DNA of 15,949 nucleotides from Candidatus Oleimmundimicrobium americanum (lineage in GTDB: Bacteria; Actinomycetota; Aquicultoria; UBA3085; Oleimmundimicrobiaceae). The notes under the pieces were generated by a model. That model made no database searches, was not told where the DNA came from, and saw only the letters and a program-made list of their open reading frames with translations. Of the stretch, positions 7,288-14,404 are shown piece by piece (the stretch's first letter is position 1; each line of letters begins with the position of its first letter). The translations under genes and the position numbers were made by a program. The stretch spans positions 1-15,949 of the forward strand of contig DFBH01000001.1 of the NCBI GenBank assembly GCA_002366545.1. The letters run 5' to 3'.

Positions 7288-9393
7288 TTAAACCATACAA
7301 TCTCTGCACTCACCCGTAAATTCCGAATCAGCTACAAGGAAACACGGTTCATCGGCAAGCTTTATGGGCTCACTGATGTAAAGAACCTGCTCTTTCTTGC
7401 TGCCATAGCGGTAAACTGTAATGCCCTTGCATTTAAGTTCGTATGCTAACATATATATTTTTTTTACATCATTTTGGGAAGCGTCTTCGGGCAAATTTAC
7501 CGTTTTTGAAACGGCGTTATCCGTATATTTTTGGAATGCCGCTTGCATCTTGACGTGGTGTTCGGGGGGGATATCAAGAGCGGTTACGAATAGTGATTTA
7601 ACATCTTCCGGTATCTCCTTAATATTCTGAATTGACCCTGAACATGAAACTTTTGTTAACAATTCTCTGCTATAAAAACCCCTTTCTTTTGCTATTTTTT
7701 CAAAGAGGTGATTTGATTCAAAGAGTCTAACTCCTTCCATTACATTTCTTACAAAGGATACGGCAAAAAGTGGCTCGATTCCGCTGGAGGTTCCGGCAAT
7801 TATGCTTATTGTTCCCGTCGGGGCTATGGTTGTTGTGGTTGCGTTTCGCATGGTTTCAAAGCCAAGTTTATCCCAAATGCTCCCTTTAAAGTTAAGGAAA
7901 GAACCCCTTTTCTTACCCAGTTCCATAGATTTATTTCTGGCTTCTTCTGAGATAAATTTCATTAACTCTTCGCCGGTTTCTATGGCCTCTTCGGAGGAGT
8001 AGGGAATTCCAAACTGAATGAGCATCTCGGCAAAACCCATCACCCCTAAACCTATTTTCCTGTTTCCTTTGGTTATTTTCTCTATTTCGGGTAAAAGGAA
8101 TTTGTTTGTATCTATTACATTGTCGAGGAAGTGAACTGCCGCTCGAACGGTTTTTTTAAGTTTTCTCCAGTCTATCTTGTTGTCGGTGACCATTTTTAAG
8201 AGATTTATGGAGCCGAGATTGCAGCTTTCGTATGGAAGCAGCATTTGCTCACCGCATGGGTTTGTGCTTTCAATTTTCCCTAACCTTGGAGTCTGATTAT
8301 GCCGATTGATTTCGTCTATAAATACCATTCCCGGATCTCCCGTCTTCCAGGCGGCAAATGTTATTTGATCAAACATGTGTCTTGCGCGAAGCTTTTTAAC
8401 AACCTTATGGGTGCGAGGGTTTATGAGGGAGTACAGCCCATCATTTTTAACTGCTTCCATGAATTCATCGGTGGCTGCAACCGAGAGATTGAAGTTGGTA
8501 AAACTTCCTTCCCTTTCTTTTGCTCCTATAAAATCCAGGATGTCGGGATGGTCGATGCGAAGAATGCCCATATTGGCGCCCCTTCTTCTCCCACCTTGTT
8601 TTATCACCTCGGTTGCGATGTCAAAAACCCGCATGAACGAAAGGGGCCCGGAAGCGACGCCCTTGGTTGTTTTAACCGCGTCGCCCTTCGGCCTTATCTT
8701 GGAGAAAGAGAAACCTGTTCCTCCTCCGCTCTTATGTATTAAGGCCATGTGCTTTACGGCATCGAATATTTCTTCTATCGAGTCTCCAACCGGCAATACG
8801 AAACACGCCGAAAGCTGTCCGATATCGGTTCCTGCATTCATCAACGTGGGAGAGTTGGGGAGGAATTCAAAATTTATCATCATTTGATAAAATTTCTCTT
8901 GAAGGAATTTTAAATCGACGTTTGGATTGTATCTTTTATCGATTTCTGCGATTATCTTGGCAACCCGGGCAAAAAGTTCTTTGGGGGATTCAATTACCTT
9001 GCCCTTATCATCTTTTAAGAGGTATCTTTTTTGGAGTACTTTAGCGGCATTTACTGTGAGTTTTAGTTCGTTCTGAACGCCCAATATCGTTTTTATCTCT
9101 CTTAATTCAGCTCTCTTTTGGCGGTAAATTATATAGGCTTTGGCCACCTTTGGGAGATTGGTTTTAATGAGCATGCGCTCAACAACATCCTGAACTTCTT
9201 CAACGGTTGGGATGACATCAGGTTTAGATTTTTTTTCTAAAATTTCAACAACTTTATTTGCAACTTTATTTGCCAGTTTTTCATTGGGCTCACCTACAGC
9301 CAAAGAGGCTTTATAGATGGCGGTTACAATTTTTGCCTTGTCAAAATCGACAATTCGCCCGTCTCTTTTGCGAATTTTTGGAATTTTATCCAT
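7288..9393 (-). CDS. nrdJ: Ribonucleotide reductase, class II (adenosylcobalamin-dependent)
   Basis: This enzyme reduces ribonucleotides to deoxyribonucleotides using a radical generated from adenosylcobalamin, so it works with or without oxygen and needs no NrdB subunit. The 701-aa chain starts with an ATP-cone (about residues 4-95; RKRDGRIVDFDKAKI) for allosteric control of activity. The catalytic barrel follows: C197 (SACFVLP) and C391 (SCNLGSINL) are the redox pair, and N378-P-C380-G-E382 carries the thiyl-radical cysteine with its Asn and Glu partners. Substrate-binding TTIAPTGTIS is at 521-530. The tail ECRDCMV has C696 and C699, the shuttle pair that accepts electrons from thioredoxin; trxA and trxB lie 4 kb away. 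Class I would need a small-subunit gene and a Tyr pair, and class III a glycyl radical; neither is seen. The ATG at 9393 has AAAGGGATT upstream. It is divergent from the KaiC-like gene. Confidence 0.95.
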   Translation of the reverse strand: MDKIPKIRKRDGRIVDFDKAKIVTAIYKASLAVGEPNEKLANKVANKVVEILEKKSKPDVIPTVEEVQDVVERMLIKTNLPKVAKAYIIYRQKRAELREIKTILGVQNELKLTVNAAKVLQKRYLLKDDKGKVIESPKELFARVAKIIAEIDKRYNPNVDLKFLQEKFYQMMINFEFLPNSPTLMNAGTDIGQLSACFVLPVGDSIEEIFDAVKHMALIHKSGGGTGFSFSKIRPKGDAVKTTKGVASGPLSFMRVFDIATEVIKQGGRRRGANMGILRIDHPDILDFIGAKEREGSFTNFNLSVAATDEFMEAVKNDGLYSLINPRTHKVVKKLRARHMFDQITFAAWKTGDPGMVFIDEINRHNQTPRLGKIESTNPCGEQMLLPYESCNLGSINLLKMVTDNKIDWRKLKKTVRAAVHFLDNVIDTNKFLLPEIEKITKGNRKIGLGVMGFAEMLIQFGIPYSSEEAIETGEELMKFISEEARNKSMELGKKRGSFLNFKGSIWDKLGFETMRNATTTTIAPTGTISIIAGTSSGIEPLFAVSFVRNVMEGVRLFESNHLFEKIAKERGFYSRELLTKVSCSGSIQNIKEIPEDVKSLFVTALDIPPEHHVKMQAAFQKYTDNAVSKTVNLPEDASQNDVKKIYMLAYELKCKGITVYRYGSKKEQVLYISEPIKLADEPCFLVADSEFTGECRDCMV

Positions 9394-9431
9394 TTTAATC
9401 CCTTTTTAATTTTATTTTACGACGATTATCT

Positions 9432-9437
9432 ATTATA
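9432..9437 (-). promoter_or_regulatory. -10 element candidate for nrdJ
   Basis: A perfect TATAAT on the minus strand, about 40 bases upstream of the nrdJ ATG. The sequence 17-18 bases further up (AACCGT) is a poor -35. I see no convincing NrdR box pair in the 210-base divergent region. Confidence 0.35.
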
Positions 9438-9603
9438 GTTAAAATTAAGCGGATACGGTTCTCTAATTCATAATATTTCATTCCCGAAGCACTATCAAGG
9501 AATGGGGGCATTCAAGGTTTTTGAGAAAAATCCGATAATTATTAGTGAATATGTTAATGTTAACAAAAGGTAGACTTTTCTCGTTTTTTTAGGAGGGGCA
9601 TCG

Positions 9604-11001
9604 ATGAATTTTATGGAGACGGGCATCCGAGGACTCGACCAAATTCTTGCCGGGGGATTGCCCGAAAGAAGTGCGGTTTTGGTGGAGGGCCCTCCGGGAA
9701 GCGGTAAAACCGCTTTGGGTTTGCAGTATGTTTATGAGGGGGCCACAAAATACAACCAGCCCGGCTTATATGTTACTTTTGAGCAATTTCCTCAAGATCT
9801 CTATAGAGACGCTTTAAATTTTGGCTGGGATTTAAAGAAACTGGAAAAAGAAAGAAAGCTTAAAATTATTTTCACATCCCCCGATATTTTTGAGAAGGAC
9901 ATCAAAGAGGTTGGAAGCTGGGTTGAAAAAATATTTTTTGATTTAAATATCCAACGAGTGGTGATTGACAGCATTACTCATTTCCAAAATCTTGCAAGCG
10001 ATAAAGCAGAGAGGCGAAAGATGCTCTATGGTTTTTGTAATGCGCTCAAGCGCCAGAATGTAACCACCTTTTTCATTAAAGAGGCCGAACAAGGGGAATT
10101 GCCATTTGAGGAGTATCTTTTTGACGCCGTATTCAAGATGTCTTTTAAGGAGGCAGGAGCGACAAAGAATCGTTACATAGAGGTGAAGAAGGTAAGGGGT
10201 TGTGACCATGTTTTGGGGCAGCGCATTTTTCGCTTAACCGAGGAGGGCATAAAGGTGTTGCCTGATAGGTCAATTTTATCATTTTGCCCTGTTCCTCTCA
10301 CCAAGGTTATCTCCACCGGAGCGCTGACGTTAGACGAGGCGCTTGGCGGCGGTCTTTGTTCTGGAGATATTGTACTCTTGGGAACAGATGGTCTCGCAAG
10401 TACTTGTGAAATTATAGGTGGCTTGGTTTCAGCGGCGGTTGAGCGGGGAGAGGGGTTGCTCATTTCTCCTTGTTCCCCCCATTGTTTTATGGATTTACCC
10501 AAGGCGCTAAAGATGCATGATGTGGATATGTTGGCTTTGGCAAGAGAGGATAAGTTGATCGGGGTTGATTTTTATCAAAGGGCGGTTCCGGAAGAGCTAA
10601 AAACTAATGTAATTAATGTTGGTCAGTTGGAGTTCATGGAATTTGTAAAGGTCTTTAACGAGATAAATAAGGAACTTATCAGCTCGTCCTTACCTTGGAC
10701 GGTTGTTGAGGATGTGGATAGCTTAATTCTAAAATTTGGGGAGGAGCTAACAAAGAGTTGGCTGGCGAAACAAATTGCCCTTTTGCGTGTTCACGGGGGG
10801 CTGGTTGTACTATTTTGTAATTTAAATTCTGTTTCAGATTCAATGGGTGCGTTTCTTAATCAAAATTCCAGTGCGGTTATAGAATCGTGGTTTGAGGATA
10901 ATTATCAATATCTTCAGGTAAACAAATCAACCTGCGGCAAGACTTCTCATCCTCTTGTTGTAAAAAGTATAGAAAAGACCCCTTTTTTTACTTTAGAATA
11001 G
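9604..11001 (+). CDS. KaiC-like RecA-superfamily ATPase, two domains, second domain P-loop lost
   Basis: A 465-aa soluble protein built from two KaiC/RadA-type domains. Domain 1 (about 1-225) is intact: TGIRGLDQILAGGLP start, Walker A GPPGSGKT at residues 29-36, VTFEQ with E60 in the place of the KaiC catalytic glutamates, and Walker B VVIDS ending at D122-S123. Domain 2 (about 236-465) begins with the same fold signature, TGALTLDEALGGGLCSGDIVLLG, but the P-loop position reads TDGLASTCE with no GK[ST]. It therefore probably does not hydrolyse ATP and may be regulatory. It also has a Cys-rich SPCSPHC (C290, C294). KaiC-like proteins outside cyanobacteria act as signalling or regulatory ATPases, mostly uncharacterised. 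The start ATG has a strong AGGAGGGG 5 bases upstream. It leads an operon with two V4R-type proteins (10- and 1-base gaps). It is not canonical KaiC: kaiA and kaiB are absent and the A-loop tail is missing. Confidence 0.85.
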   Translation: MNFMETGIRGLDQILAGGLPERSAVLVEGPPGSGKTALGLQYVYEGATKYNQPGLYVTFEQFPQDLYRDALNFGWDLKKLEKERKLKIIFTSPDIFEKDIKEVGSWVEKIFFDLNIQRVVIDSITHFQNLASDKAERRKMLYGFCNALKRQNVTTFFIKEAEQGELPFEEYLFDAVFKMSFKEAGATKNRYIEVKKVRGCDHVLGQRIFRLTEEGIKVLPDRSILSFCPVPLTKVISTGALTLDEALGGGLCSGDIVLLGTDGLASTCEIIGGLVSAAVERGEGLLISPCSPHCFMDLPKALKMHDVDMLALAREDKLIGVDFYQRAVPEELKTNVINVGQLEFMEFVKVFNEINKELISSSLPWTVVEDVDSLILKFGEELTKSWLAKQIALLRVHGGLVVLFCNLNSVSDSMGAFLNQNSSAVIESWFEDNYQYLQVNKSTCGKTSHPLVVKSIEKTPFFTLE

Positions 11002-11011
11002 CGAGATTAAA

Positions 11012-11533
11012 ATGAAATATGTTTTCGAGAGAGAATTTGATAAAGAAAAGAATATCGTAAGGATTAATGGGAAGGCGGCAATTGGCCACTGTCAGTATTA
11101 CAACACGCTCATTTTAAAAACCATGGAGTCGTTTGGCTATGTGGATGGGCTAAAAATTTATGAAGAAGTGGCTGAGGAGGCAAACAGGGAAGCATTTAGC
11201 GATTACTTGAAAAATCATCCGGAGGTTGTAAGTTTGGATGATAAGTTGAGTGTCGCTTCAGATATGTACAGAACTTTTGGCTTTGGCTTGATAGAATTCA
11301 GCGACGTAGATGAAAAGGGGGCGAAGGTGGTTGCACCGGTTTCCCATTTTGCTCTTACTTGGAAGAAAAGGTGGGGGAAAAGATCCGCTCCCATTTGCTA
11401 TTTTACCAAAGGTTATATTGCGGCGGTTCTTTCAGCTATCTTTGATAAGCCCTTCGGTAGTTATGAAGTAAAAGAGCTCGATTGTATTTCCATGGGAGAC
11501 AGGATTTGTAGATTTGAGGTTAGGAGAATATAA
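11012..11533 (+). CDS. V4R-type (4-vinyl reductase domain) small-molecule sensor protein 1
   Basis: A 173-aa soluble protein with a C-terminal V4R-like domain. The hallmark end ELDCISMGDRICRFEV (C158 and C166 within C-x4-GD-x2-C-x-F-x-V) follows TKGYIAAVLSAIFDKPFGS, the usual Gly-Tyr/hydrophobic helix. V4R domains occur in phenol/hydrocarbon-sensing regulators and in bacteriochlorophyll enzyme BchJ, where they bind small molecules; in some members the C-terminal cysteines hold a metal. The N-terminal half (IGHCQYYNTLILKTMESFGYVDG) has a conserved-looking His-Cys pair (H26, C27) and is mainly helical. It lacks any kinase, helix-turn-helix or ATPase part, so it must act through a partner, most simply the KaiC-like ATPase 10 bases upstream. 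The ribosome binding site is weak (GCGAGA), which fits coupling to the upstream gene. No ligand can be inferred. Confidence 0.8.
   Translation: MKYVFEREFDKEKNIVRINGKAAIGHCQYYNTLILKTMESFGYVDGLKIYEEVAEEANREAFSDYLKNHPEVVSLDDKLSVASDMYRTFGFGLIEFSDVDEKGAKVVAPVSHFALTWKKRWGKRSAPICYFTKGYIAAVLSAIFDKPFGSYEVKELDCISMGDRICRFEVRRI
11521..11527 (+). promoter_or_regulatory. Ribosome binding site deciding the start of the second V4R gene
   Basis: TAGGAGA lies inside the end of the preceding gene, 7 bases before GTG 11535. It favours GTG 11535 over the longer frame beginning at TTG 11514, which would overlap the upstream gene without a ribosome binding site. Confidence 0.75.
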
Positions 11534-11534
11534 A

Positions 11535-12137
11535 GTGGCCGTTGATGAAGAATTTATAATTGAACAGCTCACCAAAGCGGATTTGATAGGGGACGAAAGA
11601 GGATTGATATCCTTCTTTGGAACGTATCTTACTCAAATCTATGCCGATTTTTCCAATAAGATGTTTTTCCGTTTTCAAAAAGCATTGACTCCCCACCTTC
11701 AAAAGGCAGCCGGGGTTTTGTTGGCTAACGCTGTTCAAGAGTGTGGTTATTTTACCTTCAGGGGATTTATTGATTCTCCGGATTGGGAAGCTTTAATGGG
11801 TCCCATGATTGACACCGACGAGGACATGCTCTATGCGCTCGTCGCCCTCTGTAATGTTTTTGGGGTAGGCAAGTTGAAAGTTAAAGAACTTATCCCGGGT
11901 GAGCGTTTTGTGTGTGTTACTTATAATTCTATTGAGGCGGATGGTTATCTCAAAGAGTATGATAAGTCCGATAAATCTCAATGTTATACATTGACCGGTC
12001 TTTCGGCTGGACTTATGGATCTTGTTTATGGGCGAGAGTTCCCCCATGGTTTAAATACTTTTGAAGCAATTGAAACCAAATGCCGCGCCAAGGGCGACGA
12101 GTATTGCGAGTTTGTTGTTAAGAGAGCCACTTTTTGA
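11535..12137 (+). CDS. V4R-type (4-vinyl reductase domain) small-molecule sensor protein 2
   Basis: A 200-aa protein (GTG start; the open frame extends 7 codons further to TTG 11514). The C-terminal part is V4R-like: TLTGLSAGLMDLVYGREFP, then EAIETKCRAKGDEYCEFVV with C183 and C191 in the same C-x4-GD-x2-C-x-F-x-V pattern as the gene before it. The two share FG.G before the beta core and a [SP]-x-C-Y-x-[TL]-x-G stretch, so they look like diverged paralogues rather than recent duplicates. The N-terminal half differs: FIIEQLTKADLIGDERGLISFFGTYL and a predicted helix, MFFRFQKALTPHLQKAAGVLLANAVQECGYFTFRGF. It starts one base after the stop of V4R protein 1, so co-translation is expected. The operon ends here, with no clear hairpin terminator before the convergent gene at 12197. 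The role is inferred from domain type only. Confidence 0.8.
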   Translation: MAVDEEFIIEQLTKADLIGDERGLISFFGTYLTQIYADFSNKMFFRFQKALTPHLQKAAGVLLANAVQECGYFTFRGFIDSPDWEALMGPMIDTDEDMLYALVALCNVFGVGKLKVKELIPGERFVCVTYNSIEADGYLKEYDKSDKSQCYTLTGLSAGLMDLVYGREFPHGLNTFEAIETKCRAKGDEYCEFVVKRATF

Positions 12138-12196
12138 TTTTGATGCTCGTATAAAATTTTCAAATCTTCGATGAATCTCTATCTCGACAATCTTTC

Positions 12197-12460
12197 TCAA
12201 ACTTTGGTTATAGTTATTTCGTTTTCATGATGATGCTCGTCGGAAAGGCGATTTATCTCAGAAAATATGCTTTTTAGTGAGCACGTGGCCCCTGATGTTT
12301 TCTTGATGGAATCTTCCAATAGTTGACTCAGACACTCACTCTCTGCAGAATCTACTATGTTTTTCCATTGTGAGAGATTTTTTTCAAGTAGTTCGTTTGC
12401 TTTAATCATCTGATGAAAAGCAAGTTTTAATTGAGTATAGTTGACTCCGTTTTCACACAT
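12197..12460 (-). CDS. Small hypothetical protein with His cluster, last gene of the cooT operon
   Basis: An 87-aa protein, family not recognised. It is predicted to be nearly all helix (QLKLAFHQMIKANELLEKNLSQWKNIVDSAESECLSQLLEDSIKK), consistent with a helical hairpin or coiled coil. It begins MCEN, close to the MCEA of the CooT protein just upstream, and near its end has DEHHHENE (H76-H78), with further Cys at 43 and 60. The CooT family binds nickel through Cys2, so the shared N-terminus plus the His run suggest, but do not show, metal binding. It starts 19 bases after the cooT stop, with GGGGTG as a modest ribosome binding site. It is the last gene of the minus-strand run and converges with the V4R gene. 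Confidence 0.7.
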   Translation of the reverse strand: MCENGVNYTQLKLAFHQMIKANELLEKNLSQWKNIVDSAESECLSQLLEDSIKKTSGATCSLKSIFSEINRLSDEHHHENEITITKV

Positions 12461-12479
12461 TTTTCACACACCCCAATCA

Positions 12480-12668
12480 CTATTTTTCTGTGAGAATTAC
12501 TTTGTGGTCAAGTAGCTTTACCTCCTTGAACTTCGCATTTACAAATTTTTGCTCGCCAAAGAGGTCGATAAGTTGTAGCTTATCGTTTTCAGGCTTGATG
12601 GTTATCACATTTTCCATAAGCTCTTCTAACTTTCCGTCTTTTTCGAGATAGACTTTTGCTTCACACAT
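12480..12668 (-). CDS. cooT: CooT-family nickel-binding protein
   Basis: A 62-aa protein matching the CooT family: MCEAKVYLEKDGK start, central MENVITIKPENDKLQLIDLFGEQK, and KEVKLLDHKVIL end. Characterised CooT (Rhodospirillum rubrum) is a small dimer that binds Ni(II) with Cys2 and takes part in nickel delivery to CO dehydrogenase; Cys2 is present here. The ribosome binding site AAAGGAGGT is excellent. The start overlaps the end of the DUF3842 gene by 8 bases, so the two are co-translated. No CO dehydrogenase gene lies in the window, so its client is unknown. The symbol is by family. Confidence 0.9.
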   Translation of the reverse strand: MCEAKVYLEKDGKLEELMENVITIKPENDKLQLIDLFGEQKFVNAKFKEVKLLDHKVILTEK

Positions 12669-13095
12669 TTATTGTTTTACCTCCTTTAAACCAAATTTTT
12701 CTTATCAACTTGGTGGCTTCTTCCATTAAGTGGGGCAGAGGTATCTGCTTCACTCCAATTAAATCAATATGCGGATGCGAGAGTGGTAATAAGATTTTTT
12801 TTGCATCAGAAACTGCAATTGATTCTGCCATTTTCGGAGTCAGTTCTCCCATAAATGAATTAGGGATGACGATAGATATTGGACCAATTATTACATCCGC
12901 TTTCTTTACGGAGAATGCCACGGCGTTTTCGCCGCTTGCTCCACGGTTGGCCCCGGCTTTCATCATGTTGCTTGTGGCAACGGCGTTTGTTCCCAGAACC
13001 ATTATTTCGACTTTTTCAGGCAAATCTTCTCGGAGGCGAGCCACTATCTGATGGCCAATGCTTCCGCCCATACCATCTATTACTGCTATAATCAT
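12661..13095 (-). CDS. DUF3842 family protein
   Basis: A 144-aa protein matching DUF3842, a family of unknown function commonly coded beside cooT in anaerobes. It opens with a Rossmann-like MIIAVIDGMGGSIGHQIVARL (Gly-rich loop at about 7-14), followed by VEIMVLGTNAVATSNMMKAGANRGASGENAV and ADVIIGPISIVIPNSFMGELTPKMAESIAVSDAKKILLPLSH. The pattern suggests a nucleotide-binding alpha/beta fold, but no enzyme activity is known. It starts 4 bases after the trxA stop and overlaps cooT by 8 bases. Its ribosome binding site is weak, fitting coupling to trxA. Confidence 0.9.
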   Translation of the reverse strand: MIIAVIDGMGGSIGHQIVARLREDLPEKVEIMVLGTNAVATSNMMKAGANRGASGENAVAFSVKKADVIIGPISIVIPNSFMGELTPKMAESIAVSDAKKILLPLSHPHIDLIGVKQIPLPHLMEEATKLIRKIWFKGGKTINV

Positions 13096-13099
13096 TGGA

Positions 13100-13429
13100 T
13101 TATAACCACTCTGCCAGTTCTTCTATTAATTTTTTCTTCGGTACTGCTCCGATCATCTTTTTCTTCACATTTCCGTTTTCAAACAAAATTAATGTCGGGA
13201 TACTCATAACTTCATACTCCCCGGCTGTTTCTTGCCCTTCGTCCACATTGAGTTTGCACACCTTTAGTTTATCGCCATATTCTGAGGATATTTCTTCAAG
13301 AATTGGAGCAAGTGCTCTGCAAGGGCCACACCAAGCGGCCCAAAAATCAACCAAAACAGGTTCTTTTGCTTCCAAAACTTCCTTTCCAAAATTGTCTTTA
13401 TTTAGATGGACTATGTTTTCCTTACCCAT
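13100..13429 (-). CDS. trxA: Thioredoxin
   Basis: A 109-aa classical thioredoxin: active site W33-C34-G-P-C37 in LVDFWAAWCGPCRALAPIL, buried Asp in VDFW, and cis-proline P78 in SIPTLILF. It passes electrons from TrxB to disulfide clients in the cytoplasm; in this window the tail cysteines of NrdJ are an obvious client. The open frame extends to GTG 13453 (117 aa), but ATG 13429 has AAGAAGGGGGG five bases upstream (13435-13445) and gives the standard family length, so I use it. It lies 27 bases after trxB and 4 bases before the DUF3842 gene, in the middle of the operon. Confidence 0.95.
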   Translation of the reverse strand: MGKENIVHLNKDNFGKEVLEAKEPVLVDFWAAWCGPCRALAPILEEISSEYGDKLKVCKLNVDEGQETAGEYEVMSIPTLILFENGNVKKKMIGAVPKKKLIEELAEWL

Positions 13430-13434
13430 GTTTG

Positions 13435-13445
13435 CCCCCCTTCTT
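13435..13445 (-). promoter_or_regulatory. Ribosome binding site deciding the trxA start
   Basis: AAGAAGGGGGG on the minus strand, 5 bases before ATG 13429. It sits inside the longer GTG-started frame and makes that longer start unlikely. Confidence 0.7.
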
Positions 13446-13456
13446 AAGGACACATC

Positions 13457-14404
13457 TTAAGAATTTTCTCTCCATGTATCTTCAAGATATTTTTGTGCGG
13501 ATATTTCTGCAAGTACGCCTTCTCCTACGGCTGCAGCTACTTGTTTTATTTTGTTTTCTCGAACATCTCCCGCTGCAAATACGCCGGGGAGTGAAGTTTG
13601 CAATTCACTATTTGTTATAATATATCCTTTTTTGTTTAATTTTAAAACATCTTTTACAAAGTTTGTGTTTGGGATGTTCCCAACGTAAAAGAAAACCCCG
13701 TCGACGGTTAATCTTTTTTCGTCCCCGTTTTTTTTGTTTCTGACGATACAGCCTTCAACTTTAGATTCCCCGATTATCTCTTTAATTTCTGAATCTAAAA
13801 TTAGTTCTATTTTTTCATTATTAAAGACTCTTTCCTGGAAAATTTTGTCCGCTCTGAGCTGGTTTCGTCTGTGGACTATAAAAACCTTTGAGGCGAATCT
13901 GGTTAGAAACAAAGCTTCTTCGATCGCGGCGTTGCCTCCTCCAATGACGGCAACTTTTTTATCTTTAAAAAAAGCTCCGTCGCAAGTGGCGCAATAAGAG
14001 ACACCCCTTCCGGTAAACTCTTTTTCACCCGGGATGTTTAACTTTGCAGGGTAAGCTCCTGTGGCTATAATAACAGTTTTTGTAAAGTAACTGTTTCCAT
14101 CGAGTTTTATCTCGAATCCCTTGGCAATAATTTTTAAAGAGTTAACTTCTGAGAAGGTTAGAATTTCTACCCCAAATCTTTTCGATTGCTCCTCCATTTT
14201 TTGTGCAAGCTCCCGACCTGATATGCCAAGAGGAAACCCCGGGTAATTTTCGACATATTCCGTCGTTGCTATTTGCCCGCCGGGTAGCCCTTTTTCTAAA
14301 AGCAAGGTTTTTAGTTTTGCCCTTGCGGCGTATATGCCCGCTGTTAAGCCCGCTGGCCCGCCGCCTATTATTATTAGGTCATAAAAATCATTAGAATTAT
14401 TCAT
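13457..14404 (-). CDS. trxB: Thioredoxin-disulfide reductase
   Basis: An FAD- and NADPH-dependent enzyme that reduces thioredoxin. With the start used here it has 315 aa, the normal length. The FAD-binding IIIGGGPAGLTAGIYAAR is at about 10-28, the redox CATC (C138, C141) sits in GVSYCATCDGAFF, the NADPH-binding VIGGGNAAIEEALFL begins at about 153 with the 2'-phosphate-binding VHRRNQLRA after it, and the closing FAD motif is GVFAAGDVR. The open frame allows an ATG four codons earlier (14416), which has no ribosome binding site; ATG 14404 is preceded by GAAGGTGG. It overlaps the end of the PIN-TPR gene by 8 bases and is followed by trxA. Confidence 0.96.
   Translation of the reverse strand: MNNSNDFYDLIIIGGGPAGLTAGIYAARAKLKTLLLEKGLPGGQIATTEYVENYPGFPLGISGRELAQKMEEQSKRFGVEILTFSEVNSLKIIAKGFEIKLDGNSYFTKTVIIATGAYPAKLNIPGEKEFTGRGVSYCATCDGAFFKDKKVAVIGGGNAAIEEALFLTRFASKVFIVHRRNQLRADKIFQERVFNNEKIELILDSEIKEIIGESKVEGCIVRNKKNGDEKRLTVDGVFFYVGNIPNTNFVKDVLKLNKKGYIITNSELQTSLPGVFAAGDVRENKIKQVAAAVGEGVLAEISAQKYLEDTWRENS

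Noticed and set aside
7288..9393. Class I or class III ribonucleotide reductase, or an intein in it
   Set aside because: There is no small-subunit gene, no glycyl-radical tail, the active-site spacing matches class II, and the 701-aa length leaves no room for an intein.
9604..11001. True circadian clock KaiC
   Set aside because: The second domain lacks a P-loop, kaiA and kaiB are absent, and the length is below that of KaiC (about 519 aa).
11514..11534. N-terminal extension of the second V4R protein to TTG 11514
   Set aside because: It overlaps the previous gene without a ribosome binding site, whereas GTG 11535 has TAGGAGA at ideal spacing.
12138..12196. Bidirectional terminator between the V4R and 87-aa genes
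   Set aside because: Only short, weak complementarities are present; no stable stem followed by a T-run on either strand.
12656..13091. Plus-strand frames opposite the DUF3842 gene
   Set aside because: They are antisense shadows of a recognised family, without ribosome binding sites.
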